A DNA stretch of 51,466 nt. Source: Aeromonas sobria (GTDB lineage Bacteria; Pseudomonadota; Gammaproteobacteria; Enterobacterales; Aeromonadaceae). Positions 44,237-51,466 of this stretch are shown piece after piece. The notes under the pieces are model-generated. The model made no database searches. It had not been told where the DNA came from and was given only the letters and a program-made list of their open reading frames with translations. Position 1 is the stretch's first letter; the number at the start of each line of letters is the position of its first letter. Made by a program: the position numbers and the translations under genes. The stretch covers positions 1-51,466 of the forward strand of contig NZ_CDBW01000015.1 in the NCBI RefSeq assembly GCF_000820145.1, in the 5' to 3' direction.

Positions 44237-44656
44237 ATGAAAAAGACTTTGCTGGTTGCCCTCACCACCCTGCCCCTGTTTGCCAATGCTGGCCTGATGG
44301 ACTCGCTGACCGACAGCGTCACCAGCAGCGTAAAAGATGCGGCCAACACCGCCGTATCTGGCGCCATGGACAGCGCATCCAACGAAGCGATCAAGCAGGC
44401 GTTGGATATCAAGGAAGGCGGCTCTAACAAGCAGGCAGTCAAAGATAAGCTGGGCGCACCTGCCTCCACCAAGACCGAAGCAGGTCTGGAAGTGTGGACC
44501 TATGATCTGGATGCCCTGAACAAGGCATCTCCCATGCTGGCAGAGACCACCAAGACCCTGCTGAAAGATACCGATGCCGCCAAAAAGAACGTGGTCATCA
44601 AGTTCGAAGGCGAAACCGTCAAGAAAGTAGAGCTGACCGACAAGGCTCAGGGCTAA
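44237..44656 (+). CDS. Small exported protein with a BamE/SmpA-like segment
   Basis: This encodes a 139-residue protein with signal peptide MKKTLLVALTTLPLFANA. The N-terminal mature part (20-60) is a Ser/Ala-rich helix. Residues about 68-90 read AVKDKLGAPASTKTEAGLEV and then WTYDL, which resembles the LGxP...W.Y element of BamE/SmpA-like folds. The C-terminal part ends in short strands (VVIKFEGETVKKVEL). There is no lipobox Cys, so it is soluble or periplasmic, unlike BamE. It lies 99 bp after the LysR gene and has its own terminator. Confidence 0.75.
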   Translation: MKKTLLVALTTLPLFANAGLMDSLTDSVTSSVKDAANTAVSGAMDSASNEAIKQALDIKEGGSNKQAVKDKLGAPASTKTEAGLEVWTYDLDALNKASPMLAETTKTLLKDTDAAKKNVVIKFEGETVKKVELTDKAQG

Positions 44657-44710
44657 GTTCACTCGTCCGGTGGACAAGGCGACACGCCCGCACCGGCACG
44701 GATAGCAAGT

Positions 44711-44737
44711 GGGGGAGCATCAGGCTCCCCCTCTTTT
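44711..44737 (+). terminator. Rho-independent terminator of the BamE-like exported protein gene
   Basis: GGGGGAGC (44711-44718) and GCTCCCCC (44724-44731) form the stem, followed by TCTTTT. Confidence 0.88.
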
Positions 44738-44797
44738 ATTGCGCTTGCTACCCTGATGGCGCCCCCACCAGGCCACCACAGCAAGATATAGCAAACG

Positions 44798-44823
44798 CAA
44801 AAAGGGTGGCCTCGGCCACCCTT
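44798..44823 (-). terminator. Rho-independent terminator of the Spy-like gene
   Basis: AAGGGTGGCC (44802-44811) and GGCCACCCTT (44814-44823) form a 10-bp stem. T residues follow on the minus strand. Confidence 0.88.
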
Positions 44824-44845
44824 GGGTTTATAACAGCAGGCGCTG

Positions 44846-45196
44846 TTACTGGTTCGCCTCGGCGAACTGCTTCATCGCTTCGGCGTGCTTGGTCATGCCG
44901 GTGGCACGCTCGTTGAGGTTCTTGATGAACTCAGCCTTCTTGGCTGGATCTTCAATGCGGTCATAACGTTGCTGCAGGTTGGCCTGGATCTGCTCCGGGG
45001 TCATATTCTGCAGACGTGCCATCTTGTCGTGGCGGCCACCGTGGTGTTTGCCACCTTGCATACCACTGCCATCCATCGGGCAGTCCATCATGGCACCGGG
45101 CTGACCGGTGGGGGCGGCTTCACTGGCGGCATAGGCGCCCAGCGGCAGGCCAAGGATCAGGGTGGCGGTCAGCAGGGTTTTGGTCAGCTTTTTCAT
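44846..45196 (-). CDS. Spy/CpxP-like periplasmic protein, His/Met-rich
   Basis: This encodes a 116-residue exported protein with a signal peptide ending GAYAA. A His/Met/Cys-rich stretch (MMDCPMDGSGMQGGKHHGG, about residues 36-54) could bind copper or another metal. It is followed by a helical domain with QNMTPEQIQANLQQRYDRIE. The LTxEQ-type repeat is a weak echo of the LTxxQ motif in Spy/CpxP/ZraP proteins. It is divergent from an OmpR/EnvZ-like pair, as cpxP is from cpxRA, so it is probably a target or accessory of that system. Confidence 0.72.
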   Translation of the reverse strand: MKKLTKTLLTATLILGLPLGAYAASEAAPTGQPGAMMDCPMDGSGMQGGKHHGGRHDKMARLQNMTPEQIQANLQQRYDRIEDPAKKAEFIKNLNERATGMTKHAEAMKQFAEANQ

Positions 45197-45395
45197 GGTC
45201 TATCTCCGGTAGGGATGATTCTGGTTCGGCGCTCTTGCCTTGCCCTCAAGTAAACACCCGTCAAGTGTCTGAACTTTGCCAGCATCGCCCTTTTTTGTAG
45301 CAGAGTGTGGCATCGTGCGGATCTGGCACACTTTGACACAAACCGCAGGGCGGATTTTCGTATACTCGTGCCAACGTCAAGCAGGAGCCCTTCCC

Positions 45396-46118
45396 ATGAA
45401 TCAAGGCAACACCCACATTCTGGTGGTCGACGACCACAGCGAGATCCGCGATCTCTTGAAGCGCTTTCTGGAACAGCACGGCCTGCGGGTCAGCTGCGCC
45501 CGGGATGGCAAAGAGATGAAGCGACTGCTAGAGGAGCGGGAGTTCGATCTGCTGGTGCTGGATCTGATGATGCCGGGTGAAGATGGCCTGACCCTCTGCC
45601 GCGAGCTGCGGGTCAAATCGAGCCTGCCCATCATCATGCTGACCGCCATGGGAGAAGAGACCGACCGCATCATAGGGCTGGAGATGGGGGCCGACGACTA
45701 TCTGGCCAAGCCCTTCAACCCGCGCGAACTGCTGGCGCGCATCAAGGCAGTAATGCGCCGCACCCAGGCCGAGACCCAGCCCGCCGCCGAGACCCTGACC
45801 CGGGATCTGCGTTTCGATCGCTGGCTGCTCGACATCAATCGCCGGGAGCTGGTCGATGAGGATGGGGTGGGCCTCAGCCTCTCCACCGCCGAATTCGATC
45901 TGCTCAAGGTGTTTCTCGAGCGCCCGCAGCGGGTGCTGAGTCGGGATCAACTGCTGGATCTGGCCCGTGGCCGCGAGGCGGTGGCCTTCGATCGCGCCAT
46001 CGATACCCTGGTGAGCCGACTGCGCCGCAAGCTGGAGCGGGATCCCAAGAACCCCGAGCTGATCAAGACCATCTGGGGTGGTGGCTATATGTTCTCCGCC
46101 GACGTGACGCAGGTTTAA
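45396..46118 (+). CDS. OmpR-family response regulator
   Basis: This encodes a 240-residue transcription factor. The ATG at 45396 has GGAG upstream; a longer frame from 45276 lacks support. The receiver domain has the acidic pair D12/D13, phospho-acceptor D56 in LLVLDLMMPGEDG, Thr in IIMLTAMGEE and Lys in YLAKPFNP. The C-terminal winged helix ends TIWGGGYMFSAD. Sequence is close to OmpR (LARGREAVAFDRAIDTLVSR against the LARGREYSAMERSIDVQISR of OmpR). But the context (Spy-like gene, different kinase) suggests a paralog. The kinase gene starts 3 bp after its stop. Confidence 0.92.
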   Translation: MNQGNTHILVVDDHSEIRDLLKRFLEQHGLRVSCARDGKEMKRLLEEREFDLLVLDLMMPGEDGLTLCRELRVKSSLPIIMLTAMGEETDRIIGLEMGADDYLAKPFNPRELLARIKAVMRRTQAETQPAAETLTRDLRFDRWLLDINRRELVDEDGVGLSLSTAEFDLLKVFLERPQRVLSRDQLLDLARGREAVAFDRAIDTLVSRLRRKLERDPKNPELIKTIWGGGYMFSADVTQV

Positions 46119-46121
46119 GCA

Positions 46122-47513
46122 GTGGGCGCCTTGCGAAGACTGTGGGCACGGATGTGGCCCAAGGGACTGACCGGCCAGATCATTCTGGTGGCGCTGGCTG
46201 GGTTGATCCTGATCCAGCTGCTCAGCATCCAGATCTACCGCTCGGATCGGGAGGAAGCGCTCGGCTTCGTCAACAGCCGCAACGCCATGCAGCGGATCAT
46301 CTCGGTGGTGCGGTTGCTCTCCCTCTCCCCTCCCTCTCTTTATGACGAGATCCTCAAGGCGAGTCGCAACGAGACCCTGCTGCTGCGCCTCTCCGATGAG
46401 CCGCTGCAACCGGATAACCGCAGCCCACGCTTCGAGCAGTTGGTGCGCTCGCGCCTCAACTATCCTCCCGGCCTTACTGTCGAGATCAGCGCCGAGTTGA
46501 AAGAGAACTCCCAGCGCAGCAAAGCGTGGGAGCACCACGCCCGCATGATGCGGGATCGCAAGGGGCCGCCCCCGCCGCGGGATATGCGGCTCTATGGCTC
46601 CATCGAACTGCCGCAGGGGGGCTGGCTGCAATTCAGCTCGCTGGTAGACAAAGAGGCAGGCAGCTGGTCGTGGCAGACCACCCTCAACCTGATGCTGGTC
46701 GCCAGTCTGGTGATCGGGCTGATGGTGCTGCTGTTTCGCCGTGCCACCCGCCCGCTCAAGCAACTGGCGGGCAATGCCGAGCGGCTGGGTCGCGGTGAGG
46801 ATATCGAACCCTTGAAAGAGGAGGGACCAACCGAGATCCGCGAGTCTATTCAGGCCTTCAACCGGATGCACACCCGGCTCGACCGTTTCGTGCAGGACAG
46901 AACCCGGATGCTGGCGGCCATTTCCCACGATCTGCGCACCCCCATCACCAGCCTGCGGCTGCGCACCGAGTTTCTGGCTGATGGCGAGGACAAGGAGCGT
47001 ATCCAGCAGACCCTGCAACAGATGGAGCAGATGCTGGCGGCAACCCTCAGCTTTGCCCGCGAGGAGGGGCAACAGGAGGCCACTCGCGAGCTGGATCTGG
47101 TCAGCCTGCTGGTCAGCCTGTGCGATGACTATGCCGATACCGGCCAGCCGGTCACCTGTCTGGCGGAGGGCAAAGAGGTCTACGCCTGCCGGGCCAACAC
47201 CCTGCGCCGGGTGTTGCAGAACCTGATCGGCAACGCCATCAAATATGCCGGCAGTGCCGAGGTATCGCTGGAGCGAACCCGGGAGGCACTATTGATTCGA
47301 GTCTGTGACCACGGCCCCGGGATAGACCCGGCGCGGCTGGAGGATGTATTCAAACCCTTTGTGCGCCTCGACGAGGCGCGCAACACCGAGTCGGGTAGCG
47401 TGGGGTTGGGGCTCTCTATCGCCCGCACTCTGGTTCATCAACACGGTGGCGAACTGGTTCTGCTCAATCGGCCACAAGGGGGAGTAGAGGCGAGGCTCAG
47501 CCTGCCGTTGTAA
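46122..47513 (+). CDS. EnvZ-like sensor histidine kinase
   Basis: This encodes a 463-residue membrane kinase that would phosphorylate the regulator encoded just upstream. It starts with GTG at 46122, 3 bp after the regulator stop. Layout: TM1 (about 16-36), a periplasmic domain (about 37-188) with a basic and Pro-rich stretch (MMRDRKGPPPPRDMR), TM2 (about 190-206), HAMP, an H-box AAISHDLRTPITSLRLR with phospho-acceptor His269, an N-box LIGNAIKYA, a G1-box DHGPGID and a G2-box GLGLSIARTLV. The periplasmic domain is about 150 residues and has no motif I recognise. The signal could be envelope or metal stress, judging by the Spy-like neighbour. Confidence 0.93.
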   Translation: MGALRRLWARMWPKGLTGQIILVALAGLILIQLLSIQIYRSDREEALGFVNSRNAMQRIISVVRLLSLSPPSLYDEILKASRNETLLLRLSDEPLQPDNRSPRFEQLVRSRLNYPPGLTVEISAELKENSQRSKAWEHHARMMRDRKGPPPPRDMRLYGSIELPQGGWLQFSSLVDKEAGSWSWQTTLNLMLVASLVIGLMVLLFRRATRPLKQLAGNAERLGRGEDIEPLKEEGPTEIRESIQAFNRMHTRLDRFVQDRTRMLAAISHDLRTPITSLRLRTEFLADGEDKERIQQTLQQMEQMLAATLSFAREEGQQEATRELDLVSLLVSLCDDYADTGQPVTCLAEGKEVYACRANTLRRVLQNLIGNAIKYAGSAEVSLERTREALLIRVCDHGPGIDPARLEDVFKPFVRLDEARNTESGSVGLGLSIARTLVHQHGGELVLLNRPQGGVEARLSLPL

Positions 47514-47653
47514 GCAGTCACTCTAACTGCCAGCCTCCTTATGACGCCGTTTTCATCATGCAAACTTCATCATGTGAGCGCTTGTTCTTCGATGAGAAAG
47601 GCGGTGATAATCGGTGACCACGGGACGGTATACGGCAACGGATTGGAGCAAGG

Positions 47654-49042
47654 ATGGCCTCTTCCAGGACAGGAGTCATAGTCGGCATCGGATGGGGGCT
47701 CCTGCTGCTCGCCCTTGTCCTGCCTGCCTGGGCCAAAGCCCCGGAAGAGCCGATCATCATTACCAACTCCAAAGCCTGGCAGCCCTTCTCCTATATCAAT
47801 GAGTCGGGCCAGCCGGATGGCCTGCTGATCGACCTGTGGCGTGAATATGCCCGAGTAACCGGTCAGAAGATCGAGTTCCGGCTGGTCGACTGGCAGCAAT
47901 CTCTCGATCAGCTCAATGAGGGTCAGGCGGATGTTCATGCCGGACTGCTCTGGTCCCCGGAGCGGGACAAGCTGTTCAACTATGGTCAGTCCCTCGCCCA
48001 ACTCGACTCCCAGCTCTTCTTCTCGAGCGAGCTGCGCGGCACCGATGTGCACTACACCCTGCGCCATGAAACGGTCGGGGTGGTGGCCGGTGGCTACGAG
48101 GAGTATTACGCCAAGCGCTACTTCCCTAGCACCAGACTACAGACCTTCGATGACAATGACGCCATGCTGGCCGCGGTTTTCAAGGGGGAGCTGAAGGCCT
48201 TTATCGCCGATCTGCAGGTCGCCAATTTCTATCTCTATACCTCGGAAGATCCCACCCGCTTTATTCCGGTTCGCCACCTCTATACCGACCAGCTCCGCTT
48301 TGCGGTGAAAAAGGGTGACCTTGCCCTGTTAAGTAAGCTGGAAGAGGGGTTTGCCAAGATCAAAGAGAGCGATCGGGAGCGGATCATCCGAAAATGGATG
48401 CATGTCGAGACCATCTACCCCATCCACCTCGGCCCCTGGCTGCTGCTGGCAGGAGTGCTGATAACGGTGGCCTACATAGTGCAACTGCGCCGCGCGGTCG
48501 CCAGCCGCACCGCCGAGCTGAGCCGGGCCAACGCCAGACTGGAGAAATTGGCCAGTACCGATCCCCTGACCGGTCTGCTCAACCGACGGGCATTCATGCC
48601 CGCCATGGAACAACTGCTGGCAAGCGGCACGCCCTGTGCCCTGCTGCTGTTCGATGTGGATCACTTCAAGGAGACCAACGACCGCTTTGGTCATGGCATC
48701 GGGGATCTATTGCTGGAAAAGCTGGCCACCACGGTGACCAACCTGTTGCCCGAAGGCGCTCTGCTGGCCCGCATCGGCGGCGAAGAGTTTTGCCTGCTGC
48801 TGCCGCTGACCACACTGGCAGAGACAGAGCAGTGGGCCGAGCGCATTTGCCTGGAGAGCAACCGGCAAACTCTGCACACCAGCGGCGGGGAGGTGACGCT
48901 CTCCATCAGCACCGGAGCTGTCTGGGTAGCAGCAAACAGAGAGGCTGATGCCGACCAGCTACTACGGCAGGCTGACGCCCTCATGTATCAGGCCAAGGGA
49001 CTGGGGCGCAATACCTGGCAAGCCGCCCCCTATCAGGCGTAG
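47654..49042 (+). CDS. Diguanylate cyclase with periplasmic SBP_bac_3 sensor
   Basis: This encodes a 462-residue membrane enzyme. GGAG precedes the ATG. A signal/anchor (about 8-27) is followed by a family-3 solute-binding domain (about 32-255) with PFSYINESGQPDGLLIDLWR and VDWQQSLDQLNEGQADVHAG. A TM helix (about 258-276), a short coiled coil and a C-terminal GGDEF domain (about 295-455) follow. The active site is ARIGGEEF, and no RxxD I-site is visible ahead of it. It should adjust cyclic di-GMP to a periplasmic amino-acid-like ligand. It is a single gene with its own start 140 bp after the kinase gene. Confidence 0.9.
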   Translation: MASSRTGVIVGIGWGLLLLALVLPAWAKAPEEPIIITNSKAWQPFSYINESGQPDGLLIDLWREYARVTGQKIEFRLVDWQQSLDQLNEGQADVHAGLLWSPERDKLFNYGQSLAQLDSQLFFSSELRGTDVHYTLRHETVGVVAGGYEEYYAKRYFPSTRLQTFDDNDAMLAAVFKGELKAFIADLQVANFYLYTSEDPTRFIPVRHLYTDQLRFAVKKGDLALLSKLEEGFAKIKESDRERIIRKWMHVETIYPIHLGPWLLLAGVLITVAYIVQLRRAVASRTAELSRANARLEKLASTDPLTGLLNRRAFMPAMEQLLASGTPCALLLFDVDHFKETNDRFGHGIGDLLLEKLATTVTNLLPEGALLARIGGEEFCLLLPLTTLAETEQWAERICLESNRQTLHTSGGEVTLSISTGAVWVAANREADADQLLRQADALMYQAKGLGRNTWQAAPYQA

Positions 49043-49062
49043 CCCCCTGACGGAGGCGCAAT

Positions 49063-49094
49063 AAAAACGGCCGCCATCGGAAGATGGCGGCCGT
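49063..49094 (-). terminator. Rho-independent terminator of the TonB-dependent receptor gene
   Basis: ACGGCCGCCATC (49067-49078) and GATGGCGGCCGT (49083-49094) form a 12-bp stem. TTTT follows on the minus strand. It may also end the convergent diguanylate cyclase transcript. Confidence 0.9.
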
Positions 49095-49109
49095 ATGACA
49101 GGTTCCCTA

Positions 49110-51062
49110 TCAGAAGTTGTAGGTCACGCCTAGGTTGTAGCGGCGACCATCCAGCACAGTGCCATAGCTGCTGTAATCCACACTCTTGTCGAACAGGTTG
49201 TAGACCCCGGCGGTCAGATCCAGATGCTTGTTGGCCTTGTAGACCAGGCCCATGTCAAAGAAGGTATAGGAAGGGGTCCCCTCCGCCATCTTGACCCGGC
49301 TCAGGTACTCGGAGGTCTCGCCACGGAAGTTGACCCGTGACCAGAGGCTGAGATCCTCGGTGGTCTGCCAGTCTACGCTGCCGTTGAACATGTGGCGGGG
49401 CATCTGGTTGAGGGCATACCCTGCCAGCGGGCCGCTCTTCTGTTCGGACTGGGTAAAGGTGTAGCTGGAGCTGACCGACCAATCCTCGTTGATGGCCCAA
49501 TCCATCATCCCCTCGACCCCGCGCATGTTCGCCTTGTCGACGTTGACCCGGTCACTGATGAAGTCATAGCTGTGACCATTGAGGGTACAGGCGGGATCGC
49601 TCTTGCTGGTGCAACGACGCACTTCGGAGATCTTGTTCTTGAAGTCGGTGTTGAACAGGGTAACCCCGGCGTTGAAGCCCTGATGACCGTTCCACAGCAG
49701 ACCAATCTCTTCACTCACGCTGGTCTCGGGTTTGAGGTCCGGGTTGCCGACCAGCATGCCATCCAGGCTGCCACCACCGGTGACCTGACCCCAGTTGGCC
49801 GCCGACATCCGCAAGTCAGGGGAGCGGTAACCGGTCGAGACGCCCCCTTTCAACGTCCAGCTCTGGTCCAGATGCCAGACGCCGTAGAGGCGCGGGCTCC
49901 AGTGAGAGCCGTAGTTCTGGTCCCGATCCATGCGGGCGCCACCGGTCAGAGCAAAGCTGTCAGTGAGTGACCACTCATCCTCGACAAACATCGCCCAGCT
50001 CCAGCGGGTCAGCTGCTCGGCAGGGTTGGCCACTTTCAGGGTATTGCCCTGATCGTGCAGATCCTCATAACGATACTGACCACCGACACTCAGATAGTGA
50101 TCGCCCAGAATGAACTGAGTGTGGGTATCGGCGATGGTGTTGGTGAGCTCCATCTTGCGGCCGGGGTTGGTGTTGGTCTCCTGCTGCAGATAGCTGCTGG
50201 ACGAGCCGAAATCATACTGACCATCATGGGTCAGCGCATAGTTGGTGCGCTCGTAGCGGTTAAGGCTATCTTTCGCCTTGGCATCCAGTGAATTGCCAGC
50301 CGTACGATCCCGATCCTGCAGGCTGCGACTGGCCTCCAGATCGAAGCGGTTATGGTCGTCAGGCTTGAAGCTAAGCACCGCCGTGCCACTGCGAGTCTCC
50401 TGCTCGGCAAAGCCCTGGGTAAATTTGTCTTCCCCACGATGCGCCAGCTGACCATTGAAACGCAGCCCCAACACGCCATCGATCAGTGAACCTGCGGTAT
50501 AGGCATCGGTCTGGAAGCTGTTGCCGGCATCCTTGTTCTCCTGAAAGGTCGAGTCAGCATGAACCGACCCCTGCCAGGCCAGACCTGTAGTCTTGCGGGT
50601 AATCACGTTAATCACGCCACCCATGGCATCGGAACCATAACGAGATGACATGGGGCCACGGACGACCTCAATCCGCTCGATCGCCTGCAATGGCGGCAGC
50701 CACCCCTGTTCGATACCCGGGCCATCGCTATTGGGGCGAGTACCGCGGCTATCCACCTTCTTGCCATCAACCAGCATCAGGGTGTATTTCGAGCCCATAC
50801 CGCGAATGCTGATATCACTGCTGCTGCCACCACCCGTCACCACGACACCGGGTACATCCTTCAGGGCATCAGTCACATCCCGATATGCCCGCTTCTCCAG
50901 CTGTTCACGGGTAATCACGGAGATGGAGGCGGCAGAATCTTCGATCTTCTGCTGGAAGCCGGATGCGGTGACGACCATCACCTCTTGTTCGGCAGCATAG
51001 GCTTGGGACGCAAGAAGGGAGCAGATCAGCAAGGCAAGCTTGTTCGGTTTCACTGTTGTCAT
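49110..51062 (-). CDS. TonB-dependent siderophore receptor (CirA/IrgA-like)
   Basis: This encodes a 650-residue outer-membrane receptor that imports ferric siderophore using TonB energy. The signal peptide ends near AYA, and the TonB box follows at about residues 27-33 (EVMVVTA). The plug domain shows DALKDVPGVVVTGGG, ISIRGMGSKYTLMLVDGKKV and RIEVVRGPMSSRYGSDAMGG. The barrel ends LGVTYNF with terminal Phe. Size and the RGPMSSRYGSDAMGG block place it with catecholate receptors of the CirA/IrgA/VctA group. A Fur box lies about 160 bp upstream and a terminator follows. The exact siderophore cannot be told. Confidence 0.92.
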   Translation of the reverse strand: MTTVKPNKLALLICSLLASQAYAAEQEVMVVTASGFQQKIEDSAASISVITREQLEKRAYRDVTDALKDVPGVVVTGGGSSSDISIRGMGSKYTLMLVDGKKVDSRGTRPNSDGPGIEQGWLPPLQAIERIEVVRGPMSSRYGSDAMGGVINVITRKTTGLAWQGSVHADSTFQENKDAGNSFQTDAYTAGSLIDGVLGLRFNGQLAHRGEDKFTQGFAEQETRSGTAVLSFKPDDHNRFDLEASRSLQDRDRTAGNSLDAKAKDSLNRYERTNYALTHDGQYDFGSSSSYLQQETNTNPGRKMELTNTIADTHTQFILGDHYLSVGGQYRYEDLHDQGNTLKVANPAEQLTRWSWAMFVEDEWSLTDSFALTGGARMDRDQNYGSHWSPRLYGVWHLDQSWTLKGGVSTGYRSPDLRMSAANWGQVTGGGSLDGMLVGNPDLKPETSVSEEIGLLWNGHQGFNAGVTLFNTDFKNKISEVRRCTSKSDPACTLNGHSYDFISDRVNVDKANMRGVEGMMDWAINEDWSVSSSYTFTQSEQKSGPLAGYALNQMPRHMFNGSVDWQTTEDLSLWSRVNFRGETSEYLSRVKMAEGTPSYTFFDMGLVYKANKHLDLTAGVYNLFDKSVDYSSYGTVLDGRRYNLGVTYNF

Positions 51063-51221
51063 GTTTTGGCCTGAACGTTTTTAGTCGGAAAGTGGCGTAT
51101 TCCCTTACTTCACTCATTACAACGCTCTGGCATCCGGCCAGGCGCAGCATTAGCAAAGGCTCATTTGAAAAGCACTTTATTAATCAGCCCGCATTGTAAC
51201 GACCTCACCCAGATCATTCAA

Positions 51222-51242
51222 ACAATAATCATTATCATTTGT
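51222..51242 (-). promoter_or_regulatory. Fur box upstream of the siderophore receptor
   Basis: AATAATCATTATCATTT (51224-51240) matches the Fur consensus as overlapping NAT(A/T)AT-type hexamers; on the minus strand it reads AATGATAATGATTATT. It implies repression by iron-loaded Fur. Confidence 0.8.
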
Positions 51243-51466
51243 GACTTTAAGCATTGTCCTGCAGAACAGACCTCCATACCTCATAGAGATCGGTGTTAAA
51301 TTAACAAATAGATAAATATCATATAGTTACAAAGATTGGGGTTTATGGCAGATCCGGAGAACATAGAGGAGGAAAAATAGAGAAAACGGCAGAAGAAGAG
51401 GGAATGAAAGATCAATTATTAGGCGATTTACTGATTTTCAGCCAATAAAAAAGGCTCTGTCCCAAT
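51243..51466. other. AT-rich region at the right edge
   Basis: I see no gene here. A tiny plus-strand frame at 51343 (MADPENIEEEK) lacks a good ribosome binding site. The edge cuts whatever follows 51466. Confidence 0.4.

Noticed and set aside
45333..45366. TTGACA and TATACT ahead of the response-regulator gene as a promoter
   Set aside because: The spacing is 22 bp, too long for a normal sigma-70 promoter, though TATACT alone may be used with an activator.

Overview
The window looks like a chromosomal segment of a gammaproteobacterium, most probably an Aeromonas species. The evidence is high-GC coding sequence, a uniform gammaproteobacterial gene repertoire (recC-recB-recD, sgrR with a divergent sgrT, a DcuC-type carrier, a secreted lipase with its foldase, a Fur-box-preceded catecholate siderophore receptor), and no plasmid, phage or rRNA genes. 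The genus is inferred from memory of these families, not from a search.

Left part (1-18,400). Two 100-bp direct repeats open the window. They are followed by a DUF1496-type secreted protein, a lipoprotein with a 23-residue tandem repeat, a periplasmic solute-binding protein, a LuxR-type regulator and tyrS. A lipase/foldase operon comes next, then an exported protein, a thioesterase, katG, and the sugar-phosphate-stress pair sgrR/sgrT. After these lie metY with a possible MetJ site, a glutathione transferase, an EamA exporter, a DUF2214 membrane protein and a Cache-GGDEF diguanylate cyclase.

Middle (18,400-32,200). A six-gene operon on the minus strand encodes a binding protein, an alkaline-phosphatase-superfamily hydrolase, two permeases, an ABC ATPase and a HAD phosphatase. 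A UTRA-type GntR regulator is divergent from it, and the space between holds a two-tier symmetric operator. I read this as an uptake-and-cleavage system for an organophosphate or phosphonate of unknown identity, and it is the best candidate here for an undescribed pathway. Next come an XRE-type regulator, a possible small RNA ending in an orphan terminator, a DcuC carrier and a small outer-membrane barrel with a good promoter. A degraded patch follows: a PAS-GGDEF gene broken by an internal deletion, a GNAT enzyme, a cluster of palindromic intergenic elements, an AT-richer HNH-like gene and a short fragment of a lost gene.

Right part (32,200-51,466). This holds the overlapping recC-recB-recD operon and a three-gene operon (exported protein, pirin, DoxX) with a divergent LysR regulator. 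It also holds two small exported proteins, one of which (Spy/CpxP-like, His/Met-rich) is divergent from an OmpR/EnvZ-like two-component pair. The end carries a diguanylate cyclase with a periplasmic solute-binding sensor domain and a TonB-dependent siderophore receptor under a Fur box. No tRNA, rRNA, CRISPR array, complete insertion sequence or prophage was seen.
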